Below, piece by piece: positions 40,889 through 48,867 of a DNA stretch of 51,173 nt (position 1 is the stretch's first letter; each line of letters starts with the position of its first letter). A program made the position numbers and the translations under genes. This stretch comes from Clostridiales bacterium (lineage in GTDB: Bacteria; Bacillota; Clostridia; Christensenellales; CAG-138). The stretch covers positions 1-51,173 of the forward strand of contig SFCQ01000012.1 in the NCBI GenBank assembly GCA_004558525.1. The letters run 5' to 3'. Under the pieces are notes generated by a model, which did no database searches, was not told the origin of the DNA, and saw only the letters and a list, made by a program, of their open reading frames with translations.

Positions 40889-41493
40889 GATATATTACTC
40901 ATTTGGGCCAAAAGGTGTGCATATGCAGCAGCACGATATTGCCTGGCAAAATATATAGATACACTGCCTGTTTATTTTGAGCTTAACGAAAACGATGGCT
41001 TCAGCATAAGCGTCTCCCTGTCGAATATTGAGCTTAAGGACATGCTGCAGCGTATACCGCTTGACGATACAAGGCTGTATGCTCTTGACGATACGGCAAG
41101 GGATATATCCTCATTATGCAGAGCCGAATCCGTTCTGCTTGCGTTTTTAAGGCCCGCCAACGAGCCTACCGAGCATTTTATCAACAAGCTTTATAAAAAA
41201 TACGCCGATATAGCAAAGCGCTGCCGCGTGCTGCTTATACTCCCGATAAAGCCGCGAACGATCCAACCCTCGCCCGCTTCCTTGCGCGCTGGCAGGACGC
41301 CGCGATACTGCTGGACAAGGACGACGTTCAAGCCAAGCTTGCAAGGGAAACATTTAATGAGCCTAACGACTATCCTCTGCTGTTCATCGTTTCAAAAAAC
41401 CGTGAGTGCCGCTTTTGCACTACCGGCTACTCCGTCGGCGGCGTAGAGCTTATCAGCAGGCTTATAGGCGAAATGCTGAAGCGGCAGCGTTAA
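40889..41493 (+). pseudogene. Degraded gene: 5'-truncated, single frameshift near 41,240
   Basis: The plus strand reads through about 118 residues (from WAKRCAYAAARYC to AKRCRVLLILP) and then needs a one-base shift at CTCCCG (41,239-41,246). It continues about 80 residues to TAA 41,491-41,493 (PDKAANDPTLARF ... GYSVGGVELISRLIG). The two frames join sensibly if one C is restored, so this is one protein broken by a frameshift or a sequencing error. No good start is present; the upstream frame is closed by a stop near 40,886. The end resembles, from memory, the thioredoxin-like tail of some clostridial transglutaminase-domain proteins, but this is weak. It ends 13 bases before the convergent spoVAE. 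Confidence 0.55.
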
Positions 41494-41506
41494 TGCGCTC
41501 ACGCTG

Positions 41507-41878
41507 TTATTTCTTCGTTTTAGGCGTAAATATGGCCGCGTTAAGCGCGCCGAACACTATCGCCGCGGCAACTCCGCCTGCGGTGCCCTTTATCCCTCCT
41601 GTAAACGCGCCTATTATGCCATCCTCCATCGCCCCGTCTATAGCGCCCTTGCCAAGCGCGTAGCCAAAGCCGGTAAGCGGCGTTGTGGCCCCTGCTCCTC
41701 CAAGCCTTACAAGCGGCTCATACAAGCCCATCGCCGTAAGGAATACGCCCGCTACCACAAACAATACCAGTATCCTTGCTGGCGTTAGCCTTGTTAAGCT
41801 TATCAATAGCTGGCCTATAACGCATATAAGGCCTCCTATAATAAACGCGTACACATAATCCATCGCTTCCATATGCAT
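41507..41878 (-). CDS. spoVAE: Stage V sporulation protein AE (SpoVAE)
   Basis: A 123-residue membrane protein with four hydrophobic segments and the family's YVYAFIIGGLICVIGQLLI opening. Gly/Thr-rich GAGATTPLTGFGYALGKG lies near residue 62. SpoVA proteins form the channel that moves dipicolinic acid into the forespore and out again at germination. The start overlaps the spoVAD stop. It is the third gene of the minus-strand spoVAC-spoVAD-spoVAE set, the minimal core seen in Clostridia. Expression in the forespore under sigma-G is expected, but no sigma-G box was identified. Confidence 0.95.
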   Translation of the reverse strand: MHMEAMDYVYAFIIGGLICVIGQLLISLTRLTPARILVLFVVAGVFLTAMGLYEPLVRLGGAGATTPLTGFGYALGKGAIDGAMEDGIIGAFTGGIKGTAGGVAAAIVFGALNAAIFTPKTKK

Positions 41879-42915
41879 CAGTTTTTCCGCCTTTCTATTA
41901 TCACTCCGTGCGCTATGCCGGGTATGCTGTCGCCCTGCAAGCCTGCCGTGGGGCTCATAAGCGCGCCCGTAGCCATAAACAGTATCCTGTTAAAATCGCC
42001 GGCCTCCATGCGCGGCAAAAGGTAGCCGTTCAGCGTCACTGCGGAGCAGCCGCAGCCGCTGCCGCCGCAATCAACATTCTGCTTTGAATAGAATATTATG
42101 TTGCCGCAGTCAAGATGCCTGTTGCCTATATCTATGCCCGAATCTGCAAGCAGCATGGCAAAAAGCTCGCTGCCAAAGCGGCCAAGATCCCCCGTTACTA
42201 TGTAGTCGTAATCCGCTACCGTTCTGCCGGTATCAAAAAGATGCTTTTTCAGCGTATCCGCCGCGGCAGGCGCCATCGCCGCGCCCATGTTGCTCGCGTC
42301 CGTTATGCCAAGATCGACTACCCTGCCTATGACCCCGCCGGCTACATATATGGACGAAAACTGGCCGTTATCGCCGCATGCGCTGTCCGCAAGTATGCTG
42401 CAGCCCGCGCCCGTCACCGTGCGCTGAGATGTGGGCGTAGACTGCGCGCCCATCTCCAGCGGCAGCCTGTATTGGCGCTCCGCCGTTGAAAAGTGGCTCG
42501 TAGCGGCGCAGGCTATTCTGTTGGCATAGCCGCCGTCAATCAGCATGGAGCCTATCAGTATAGATTCCGCCATAGTGGAGCATGCCCCGTATAAGCCAAG
42601 GAACGGCATTTCAAGCTCCCTCGCGGCAAAGTTTGCCGATATTATCTGGTTTAGCAGATCCCCACCAAGCAGTATGTCTATTCCCATCGGCGTAAGCCCG
42701 GCTTTGTCCAGCGCCTTACGCACGGCATGCTCAAACATCTTGCGCTCGGCTTTTTCCCAAGTGTCCTCTCCCCAGGTGTCGTCCTCAAGGGTTATATCAA
42801 AACAGCTCCCGAGCGGGCCTTGCGCTTCAACGTCGCCAACTATTGTGGAGCCGCAGATAAGCCTTGGCGGGTTGTTGAATAAAACGCTGGAGCGGCCTGT
42901 ACACTTTGTGCGCAT
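41878..42915 (-). CDS. spoVAD: Stage V sporulation protein AD (SpoVAD)
   Basis: A 345-residue soluble protein with a thiolase/KAS-III-like fold that binds dipicolinic acid. Landmarks are GPLGSCFDITLEDDTWGEDT near residue 33, DILLGGDLLNQI near 80, and FLGLYGACSTMAES around 105. The C-terminal DCGGSGCGCSAVTL is near 287. Length matches the family (about 335-345). AGGGAGG precedes the ATG. It lies between spoVAC (12-base gap) and spoVAE (overlap). Confidence 0.96.
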   Translation of the reverse strand: MRTKCTGRSSVLFNNPPRLICGSTIVGDVEAQGPLGSCFDITLEDDTWGEDTWEKAERKMFEHAVRKALDKAGLTPMGIDILLGGDLLNQIISANFAARELEMPFLGLYGACSTMAESILIGSMLIDGGYANRIACAATSHFSTAERQYRLPLEMGAQSTPTSQRTVTGAGCSILADSACGDNGQFSSIYVAGGVIGRVVDLGITDASNMGAAMAPAAADTLKKHLFDTGRTVADYDYIVTGDLGRFGSELFAMLLADSGIDIGNRHLDCGNIIFYSKQNVDCGGSGCGCSAVTLNGYLLPRMEAGDFNRILFMATGALMSPTAGLQGDSIPGIAHGVIIERRKN

Positions 42916-42927
42916 ATTAAGCCTCCC

Positions 42928-43395
42928 TTAAAACTTTCCCGATATAAGACAGGCTATAAGCCCAACAAGCACGCTTGCGCTTATGCCGTAAACAAGCACC
43001 GGACCCGCTATGGAGAACATCTTCGCTCCCAAGCCCAGCACATAGCCCTCTCTTTTGAACTCCATTGCCGGAGATACTATTGAATTTGCAAAGCCCGTTA
43101 TGGGCACCACGCTTCCTGCGCCCGCCCATGAGCCTATGTTGTCATATACGCCTATGCCCGTAAGCGTAGCGCCAAGAAAAACAAGCACTATCGCCGTGAA
43201 TGCGGCAACGTTTGATTCGCTGAAGTTAAGCACAAGCTTGGCAAAATCGTGTATAAGCTGGCCTATGCAGCAGATTATCCCTCCTGATATAAAAGCGCGC
43301 ACGCATTGCAGGAAGGTTTTGCTCTTTGGCATCTTCTCGTTTACGCGGCGCTGGTAATCCTTCTCCTTTTGAGAAGGTATACGTTCTTTTTTCAT
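42928..43395 (-). CDS. spoVAC: Stage V sporulation protein AC (SpoVAC)
   Basis: A 155-residue membrane protein, first of the spoVA set. A charged N-terminus (about 28 residues) precedes four hydrophobic segments, with FISGGIICCIGQLIHDF near residue 35 and GSVVPITGFANSIVSPAMEF near 93. SpoVAC is thought to be a mechanosensitive pore component of the dipicolinate channel. GGAGGAAAGG stands before the start. The three genes show that the right part of the window comes from an endospore former. Confidence 0.95.
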   Translation of the reverse strand: MKKERIPSQKEKDYQRRVNEKMPKSKTFLQCVRAFISGGIICCIGQLIHDFAKLVLNFSESNVAAFTAIVLVFLGATLTGIGVYDNIGSWAGAGSVVPITGFANSIVSPAMEFKREGYVLGLGAKMFSIAGPVLVYGISASVLVGLIACLISGKF

Positions 43396-43769
43396 ACCTT
43401 TCCTCCTCTACAGCATGATTTAAGGAAGCGCTTATCAAACAAGGGATGGCGGCATAACGCGGAGATTTTTCGCCGGAGCCATGCAAAATGCGCAGGCATA
43501 GCGGCGCTGTATCGATTTCTTTTGCAGGAGCTGCGGCGCAACGCTTCCCCGCCATGACGCTGTGCCGAATCGATCGGCGCTTCCCTAAGCAGTCATACAG
43601 AAGTATGCGCATGAGGCGGAGGTTTTATGCCGTGCGGTTTTCCTCCTTATCCCCCTTGCCAGCATATCCAAATTCCATAGTCCTTTTTTCCCTGTCGTTG
43701 GGCAGGCCCGTTCCGGCGGAGGCGCTAAGCTGCGGCTGCGGCCTTGTGAAGCAGGCGCGGCTTTTCCCT

Positions 43770-43922
43770 TTAGCCAAAACAAACATTGTTCAGTATAAAC
43801 CTGGCCCCCGCGAGCCTGTTTTCTCCAGGCGGGGATACAAAAGCAAAGTATAAAAGCGTGCACAACGCAAGGCACGCTATTATTCCGGCTGCTATAAGCA
43901 GTATTTTTCTTGATCTGTGCAT
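43770..43922 (-). CDS. Possible small single-pass membrane protein
   Basis: A 50-codon frame whose product starts MHRSRKILLIAAGIIACLAL, a basic start followed by one hydrophobic segment, and ends in a short polar tail. GGAGGG lies eight bases before the ATG. However, that Shine-Dalgarno coincides with the 3' arm of the terminator of the preceding lipoprotein gene. The frame could therefore be a chance product of the hairpin sequence. No family is recognised. Confidence 0.3.
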   Translation of the reverse strand: MHRSRKILLIAAGIIACLALCTLLYFAFVSPPGENRLAGARFILNNVCFG

Positions 43923-43924
43923 AC

Positions 43925-43962
43925 AAAAAGCCCTCCGTAAGGCTATTATCCTCAGAAGGGCT
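43925..43962 (-). terminator. Terminator of the lipoprotein gene
   Basis: On the minus strand AGCCCT and AGGGCT form a stem closed by TTTTTG, about 34 bases after the stop codon at 43,996. Confidence 0.65.
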
Positions 43963-43995
43963 ATCATTTATGCGTTTATGTGCCATGAACGGCCG

Positions 43996-44772
43996 TTAAA
44001 AATCGAATCCGAAACCTATTCCCTTTATTCCGGCCGCCTTTTCGGAAAGCTTTTTTATCGGAAAGCCGTTCATGTCTATAACAAAATTCTTCTGCTCTCC
44101 GCCGTCAAAAAGCGCATTCTTTGAAAAATACCACGCGCCTATAAACCTGTCCTCAGCATCGTAAAAGCCGACATATATCATATTTGTGCTGCATCGCTTG
44201 CCGGTTTGGCATGTGAGCCTTCCCGATAGCGTTGAAAGGGAAGGATAGTTGTCAGCCACAAAAAGATGGTCCACTTTTATGCGCGCCCCCCTTTGATCAT
44301 GCGCTTTGGCGGAAAGCTCGGCATTAAGCGTTACCTCTGCTCCCGGCTCTATGCTGCTTTCGGGTATCCACTGCGCAAGGTAGCTCCTTTCGCCGGGCAG
44401 CAGCACGATATACTCGCTAAGCTCCGGCGTAAACTCATGCGTTTCGCTTATCCCGCCGCAGCTTGCCGTAAACTTGGCGGAGCTTATCACTATCGGGCAG
44501 TCGCCATTGTTTTCATATTCTACTGCCGCATAAAGCGTGCTTGCCGATGTGCCGGCATAGGCATAGGCCGCGCTTGAAAGCACCTTAGCACTTGCATTGG
44601 AGCCGTATGCGCCGCCCGTATTCATCCCAGCCGTGTTTTCAGGTACGGCAGAAGCGGCGTCCGCACCATCGTTTGAAACGGGTACTGCCGCGTCGTCAAC
44701 AGCTTCTTCTTTGCAGGCGCACAGCATAAACATCATAATCAGCGCCATTGTTGCCGCAATTAGCTTTTTCAT
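43996..44772 (-). CDS. Lipoprotein of unknown function, probably from a leaderless mRNA
   Basis: A 258-residue secreted lipoprotein: signal MKKLIAATMALIMMFMLCAC with the lipidated Cys at residue 20, then an Ala/Asp/Asn-rich linker to about 60. The rest (65-258) looks like one or two beta-sandwich domains. It includes a stretch reminiscent of FxLYD-type domains (TLYAAVEYENNGDCPIVIS, YVGFYDAEDRFIGAWYF), but I cannot assign a function. The start is fixed by the signal peptide, yet no Shine-Dalgarno precedes it. Instead TATAAT ends six bases before the ATG. The gene is divergent from pgk and stands alone. Confidence 0.8.
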   Translation of the reverse strand: MKKLIAATMALIMMFMLCACKEEAVDDAAVPVSNDGADAASAVPENTAGMNTGGAYGSNASAKVLSSAAYAYAGTSASTLYAAVEYENNGDCPIVISSAKFTASCGGISETHEFTPELSEYIVLLPGERSYLAQWIPESSIEPGAEVTLNAELSAKAHDQRGARIKVDHLFVADNYPSLSTLSGRLTCQTGKRCSTNMIYVGFYDAEDRFIGAWYFSKNALFDGGEQKNFVIDMNGFPIKKLSEKAAGIKGIGFGFDF

Positions 44773-44778
44773 GCTTTG

Positions 44779-44807
44779 ATTATAGCACAGTACAATAAAA
44801 ATTCCAA
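44779..44807 (-). promoter_or_regulatory. Promoter of the lipoprotein gene, placing the transcript start at the ATG
   Basis: On the minus strand TTGGAA (44,807-44,802), a 17-base spacer and a perfect TATAAT (44,784-44,779) precede CAAAGC and the ATG at 44,772. The expected start of transcription is on or next to the A of the start codon. Confidence 0.7.
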
Positions 44808-44823
44808 AGCATAATTAACGAAT

Positions 44824-44851
44824 TTGCAATATGGTAATAATGTGCTAAAAT
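44824..44851 (+). promoter_or_regulatory. Probable promoter of the pgk operon
   Basis: TTGCAA (44,824-44,829) and TAAAAT (44,846-44,851) are 16 bases apart, with a transcript start expected near 44,858. This leaves about 70 bases of leader before pgk. Confidence 0.4.
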
Positions 44852-44926
44852 GGAGGCGTAATATCAGCAGCTCAGGCTTTGGCCTCAGGTTTAATTGAGT
44901 ATTTAGATTTTTTAGGAGGAACTGCT

Positions 44927-46114
44927 ATGGCTAAGATGACAGTGAAGGACGTGGACGTGCGCTCCAAGCGCGTGCTGGTAAGGGTGGACTATAATGTTCC
45001 GCTTGATGCAAACGGCAATGTAAGCGATGACAAGCGAATAACCGCATCGCTGCCTACAATAAAATACCTTCTTGAAAACGGAGCCCGCGTGATACTCTGC
45101 TCCCATCTTGGCAGGCCAAAGGGAGAGGTCAAAAAGGAGTTTTCGCTTCTGCCTGTAGCTAAGCGCCTTAAGGAGCTTCTGCCCGATGTAAAGATAAGCT
45201 TCGCTTCGGACTGCATAGGCGAAGAAGCCGAGCAAAAGGCGATGGCTCTTAAAGACGGCGAGATACTTTTGCTTGAGAACCTCCGCTTCCACAAGGAGGA
45301 GGAGAAAAACGATCCCGAGTTTGCAAAAAAGCTGGCCTCCCTTGCGGAACTGTATGTGAGCGACGCTTTCGGCACGGTACACAGGGCGCATGCTTCTACC
45401 GTGGGCGTAGCGGGCTATCTTCCCGCAGTGGCAGGCTTCCTTATAGGCAAGGAGCTCAGCGTTATGGGCGGCGCCCTTGAGAAGCCCGAAAGGCCGTTCG
45501 TCGCAATACTCGGCGGCGCAAAGGTGGCGGACAAGATAGGCGTTATAACCAACCTTCTAAACAAATGCGACACCCTGCTTATAGGCGGCGGCATGGCGTA
45601 TACGTTCTTCAAGGCTATGGGCTATGAAATAGGCGATTCGCTTCTTGACGGCGAAAGCATAGCTCTTGCCGGTCAGCTTATGGAAACGGCCAGGCAAAAG
45701 GGCGTTAAGCTTATGCTGCCCGTTGATACGGTGGTTGCCAAGGCCTTCGCTGCGGACGCGGAGCACAAGACCGTGGCGTCAAACGAGATACCCGCAGGGT
45801 GGCAGGGGCTTGACATAGGCGAAAAGACCGCTCAGCTTTACGCAAAGGAGATAAAGGCCGCAAAGACCGTTATATGGAACGGGCCTATGGGCGTGTTTGA
45901 ATTTCCCGAGTTCGCAAAGGGTACGGCCGCGATAGCAAAGGCCTGCGCCGAGTGCGGCGGCACTACTATAATAGGCGGCGGCGACTCCGCAAGCGCGGTC
46001 AAGAAGCTTGGCTATGCCGATAGTATTACCCACATATCCACCGGCGGCGGCGCAAGCCTTGAGTTCCTTGAAGGGAAGGTGCTCCCGGGCGTTGCCGCGC
46101 TTAACGACAAATAA
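44927..46114 (+). CDS. pgk: Phosphoglycerate kinase
   Basis: A 395-residue glycolytic enzyme converting 1,3-bisphosphoglycerate and ADP to 3-phosphoglycerate and ATP. ATG 44,927 follows AGGAGG at proper spacing; an upstream in-frame ATG at 44,879 would add 16 unlikely residues. Substrate and hinge motifs are RVDYNVPLDANGNV (about 20), LCSHLGRPKG (about 58) and LLENLRFHKEE. Near the end are GGGDSASAVKK and HISTGGGASLEFLEGKVLPG. The length is normal. tpiA follows 47 bases later. gapA is not adjacent, although it often precedes pgk in Firmicutes. Confidence 0.97.
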   Translation: MAKMTVKDVDVRSKRVLVRVDYNVPLDANGNVSDDKRITASLPTIKYLLENGARVILCSHLGRPKGEVKKEFSLLPVAKRLKELLPDVKISFASDCIGEEAEQKAMALKDGEILLLENLRFHKEEEKNDPEFAKKLASLAELYVSDAFGTVHRAHASTVGVAGYLPAVAGFLIGKELSVMGGALEKPERPFVAILGGAKVADKIGVITNLLNKCDTLLIGGGMAYTFFKAMGYEIGDSLLDGESIALAGQLMETARQKGVKLMLPVDTVVAKAFAADAEHKTVASNEIPAGWQGLDIGEKTAQLYAKEIKAAKTVIWNGPMGVFEFPEFAKGTAAIAKACAECGGTTIIGGGDSASAVKKLGYADSITHISTGGGASLEFLEGKVLPGVAALNDK

Positions 46115-46161
46115 TGCCAAAGCGGTTGGTTTATACAGAATACAGAAAGGCTTTATAAAAC

Positions 46162-46911
46162 ATGAGAAGACCCATAATAGCCGGCAACTGGAAAATGAAC
46201 ATGACCCCATCTCAGACCCGCAGGCTGATAGCCGAGCTTAAGCCGCTTATAAGCGACGAGGATTGCGACGTTGTTATCTGCCCGCCGTCGTGCTGCCTGC
46301 AGGCGGCGGCTGAGGCGCTTGAGGGCAGCAGCATACGCCTTGGCGCGCAAAACGTGCATTGGGAAAAAAGCGGCGCCTTTACCGGCGAAGTCAGCACGGA
46401 TATGCTAAAGGAGCTTAACGTTGAATTTGTAATAGTTGGCCACAGCGAAAGAAGGCAGTATTTTGCCGAGACTGACATCACCGTGAACAAGCGCGCACGC
46501 GCCGCAATAGCGGCAGGGCTCACCCCCATAATATGCGTTGGCGAGAGCTTAGCGGAGCGCGAAAGCGGCAAGACCGAAAGCGTAGTTTCCCTGCAAACCG
46601 AAAAGGCGCTTGAGGGCATGACAAAACAAGAGGCTGCGCATATAGTGCTTGCTTACGAGCCGATATGGGCAATAGGCACCGGCCGCACCGCCACAAGCGA
46701 TCAGGCTAACGAAACCATAGCCGTTATACGCGAAAAGGTCAGGAGGCTTTACGGCAGCGCCGCGGACGATGTACGCATACAGTACGGCGGCAGCATGAAG
46801 CCCGGCAACGCAACGGAGCTTATGGCAATGAGCGAGATCGACGGCGGGCTTATAGGCGGGGCAAGCATTAAGGCGAGCGATTTTGCCGCCATAGTACACT
46901 ACAACAAATAA
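46162..46911 (+). CDS. tpiA: Triosephosphate isomerase
   Basis: A 249-residue TIM barrel interconverting dihydroxyacetone phosphate and glyceraldehyde 3-phosphate. Catalytic residues are in place: Lys in GNWKMN (about 12), His in VGHSERR (about 95), and Glu in AYEPIWAIGTG (about 166). The phosphate-binding loop YGGSMKPGNA is near 213. The Shine-Dalgarno is only moderate (AGAAAGG). Isoleucine codons are 17 ATA, 3 ATC and 1 ATT, the clearest example of the right-hand codon habit. It lies between pgk and gpmI. Confidence 0.97.
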   Translation: MRRPIIAGNWKMNMTPSQTRRLIAELKPLISDEDCDVVICPPSCCLQAAAEALEGSSIRLGAQNVHWEKSGAFTGEVSTDMLKELNVEFVIVGHSERRQYFAETDITVNKRARAAIAAGLTPIICVGESLAERESGKTESVVSLQTEKALEGMTKQEAAHIVLAYEPIWAIGTGRTATSDQANETIAVIREKVRRLYGSAADDVRIQYGGSMKPGNATELMAMSEIDGGLIGGASIKASDFAAIVHYNK

Positions 46912-46924
46912 AAGGGGTATACAC

Positions 46925-48466
46925 ATGAAGAGCATGACCGCGCTTATAATATTGGACGGCTTTGGCTGCCGCACGGAAAGTGCATACAACGCGATAAGGG
47001 CTGACGGCATCAAGCGCATAAGCAGGTTTATAGAGGACTATCCTCATACTAAGATAGCCGCCTCCGGCATGGCCGTAGGGCTTCCGGAAGGTCAGATGGG
47101 CAATTCCGAGGTAGGTCATCTTAACCTTGGCGCCGGCAGGATAGTATATCAGGAGCTTACAAGGATAACCAAATCCATTGAGGACGGCGACTTTTTTGAA
47201 AATCCGGCCTTTAACAAGGCCATAGACACCTGCCTTGAAAAAAGCACGAAGCTACACCTGTTCGGCCTTTGCTCGGACGGCGGAGTACACAGCCACCTCA
47301 ATCACCTTTACGCGCTTGTTAAGCTTGCAAAGCAGAAGGGGCTTGACAGGGTGTATATACACTGCTTTATGGACGGGCGCGACGTTCCTCCCCAAAGCGG
47401 AAAGGACTATATTGCCGCGCTGCAGGCCGAGCTTATAAAGCTTGGCTGCGGCAGGATAGCCACCATAATGGGCCGCTATTACGCAATGGATAGGGATAAC
47501 CGCTTTGAGCGCGTTGAAAAAGCATATGCCGCCATGACCTATGGCGAAGGCGTTAAGGCAAGCGATCCTGTAAAGGCCATGCAGGCTTCCTACGATAACG
47601 GCGTTACAGACGAATTTGTACTGCCAATTGTGATTACCGAAAACGGCAAGCCCGTAGCTACCGTTGACCCTGATGACAGCGTTATATTCTTCAATTTCCG
47701 TCCGGACAGGGCAAGGGAGCTTACAAGGGCCTATCTTTTTGAGGATTTTGCCGGCTTTGAAAGAAGGCGCGGCTTCTTCCCGCTGACCTATGTTTCCATG
47801 ACACAATACGACAAGGATTTTGAAGGTAAGCTTTCCGTCGCATTTAAGCCGGAGACGCTGAAAAACACTCTCGGCGAATATGTTTCAAAGCACGGCTTGA
47901 AGCAGCTGCGCATAGCCGAAACCGAAAAATATGCCCATGTCACGTTCTTCTTCAATGGCGGCGTTGAAGCGCCCAATCCGAATGAGGACAGGGTGCTGAT
48001 ACCATCTCCCAAGGTGGCGACATACGACCTTAAGCCGGAAATGAGCGCATACGAGGTAACCGAAGAGGCTGTAAAGCGCATAAAGAGCGGCGAGTATGAC
48101 ATGATGATACTCAACTTTGCCAATCCTGATATGGTCGGCCACACCGGCGTTATGGATGCCGCTGTAAAGGCTGTGCATGCGGTTGACGAGTGTGTCGACA
48201 GGGTGATACGCACCATACTTGCATGCGGCGGCAGGGCTATACTCACCGCGGACCACGGCAACTGCGAGCTTATGGCCGATGAAAACGCCACGCCTTTCAC
48301 GGCGCATACTACATCCCCCGTTCCGTTTGTGCTTATAGATGATAAAAGGAAGCATGTAAGGCTCAGGGACGGCGGCAAGCTGAGCGACGTTGCGCCGACC
48401 ATGCTTGAACTTATGGGCATACCTCAACCGGAGGAAATGAGCGGAAAAAGCCTTATAGAAAAATAA
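46925..48466 (+). CDS. gpmI: 2,3-bisphosphoglycerate-independent phosphoglycerate mutase
   Basis: A 513-residue manganese-dependent mutase of the alkaline phosphatase superfamily. The metal-binding Asp in IILDGFG (about 9) and the phosphorylated Ser in GNSEVGHLNLG (about 60) are visible, as are HSHLNHL (about 121), FMDGRDVPP (about 150), NFANPDMVGHTG near 398 and ADHGNCELM near 443. AAAAGGGG precedes the start, 13 bases after tpiA. Enolase does not follow; the gene is followed by a cluster of hairpins. Confidence 0.97.
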   Translation: MKSMTALIILDGFGCRTESAYNAIRADGIKRISRFIEDYPHTKIAASGMAVGLPEGQMGNSEVGHLNLGAGRIVYQELTRITKSIEDGDFFENPAFNKAIDTCLEKSTKLHLFGLCSDGGVHSHLNHLYALVKLAKQKGLDRVYIHCFMDGRDVPPQSGKDYIAALQAELIKLGCGRIATIMGRYYAMDRDNRFERVEKAYAAMTYGEGVKASDPVKAMQASYDNGVTDEFVLPIVITENGKPVATVDPDDSVIFFNFRPDRARELTRAYLFEDFAGFERRRGFFPLTYVSMTQYDKDFEGKLSVAFKPETLKNTLGEYVSKHGLKQLRIAETEKYAHVTFFFNGGVEAPNPNEDRVLIPSPKVATYDLKPEMSAYEVTEEAVKRIKSGEYDMMILNFANPDMVGHTGVMDAAVKAVHAVDECVDRVIRTILACGGRAILTADHGNCELMADENATPFTAHTTSPVPFVLIDDKRKHVRLRDGGKLSDVAPTMLELMGIPQPEEMSGKSLIEK

Positions 48467-48484
48467 AGCTCATGCTTATACTAA

Positions 48485-48507
48485 GGGCGCAGCTTCAGCT
48501 GCGCCCT
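48485..48507 (+). terminator. Hairpin terminating the pgk-tpiA-gpmI operon
   Basis: GGGCGCAGC pairs with GCTGCGCCC around a TTCA loop, 18 bases after the gpmI stop. The U-tract is weak, but further hairpins follow. Confidence 0.6.
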
Positions 48508-48675
48508 CAGTCTGTCGAAAAACCCCGGGGTTGATAAGGGGCCGCAGCCCCTTATGTTCAATCCGGCTCTGACGACATGTGCGTCAGAACGGATGAAAAC
48601 CCAGAGAGCGAATGCGAGAGGCAAAACCCGTAAAACTCAAAAAAGTGGCGTTCAGCCACTTTTTTGACAGACTGA
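48507..48675. repeat. Intergenic element with 16-bp terminal inverted repeats and internal hairpins
   Basis: TCAGTCTGTCGAAAAA (48,507-48,522) is the inverse of TTTTTTGACAGACTGA (48,660-48,675), with 15 of 16 bases matching. Between them are hairpins ATAAGGGG-CCGCAG-CCCCTTAT (about 48,534), TCTGACG-N7-CGTCAGA (about 48,566) and the AGTGGC hairpin at 48,641. No coding frame is seen. A partly similar block follows pnp at the right edge of the window. Confidence 0.6.
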
Positions 48676-48693
48676 AAGTGGCGAATAGCCACT
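48639..48693. terminator. Two adjacent AGTGGC-family hairpins
   Basis: AAAAGTGGC-GTTCA-GCCACTTTT (48,641-48,663) is followed by AGTGGC-GAATA-GCCACT (48,677-48,693). The first has A/T tracts on both sides and should act as a bidirectional terminator. Confidence 0.7.
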
Positions 48694-48817
48694 CTTTAGA
48701 TATTCTCTGCGGCGCTTTTTGACGCATAACGGCATGCAGATCAGTGTTCCAATTGTGAAAAAATCGTTTGAAGTATATTCCAAATAAATATATGATGATT
48801 TTTCCTGCGCGTTGCGC

Positions 48818-48823
48818 TATAAT
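48818..48823 (+). promoter_or_regulatory. Probable -10 box of the pnp promoter
   Basis: A perfect TATAAT lies 44 bases before the pnp ATG. The -35 is weak (TGATTT-like at about 48,796), so only the -10 is claimed. Confidence 0.4.
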
Positions 48824-48867
48824 AAGAAGGTATGAATAAAAATGGAAATACAAAAGGAGAAGTAGAA

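Larger units (their letters stand above)
43396..43995. other. Intergenic region with possible small frames
   Basis: No firm gene is seen apart from the low-confidence 50-codon frame listed next. A second minus-strand frame of 52 codons (about 43,629-43,787; MFVLAKGKSRAC ... KGDKEENRTA) lies beyond it in another register without a good Shine-Dalgarno. The two could be parts of one frameshifted small gene, but I cannot show it. The terminator of the lipoprotein gene is at 43,925-43,962. Confidence 0.4.
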
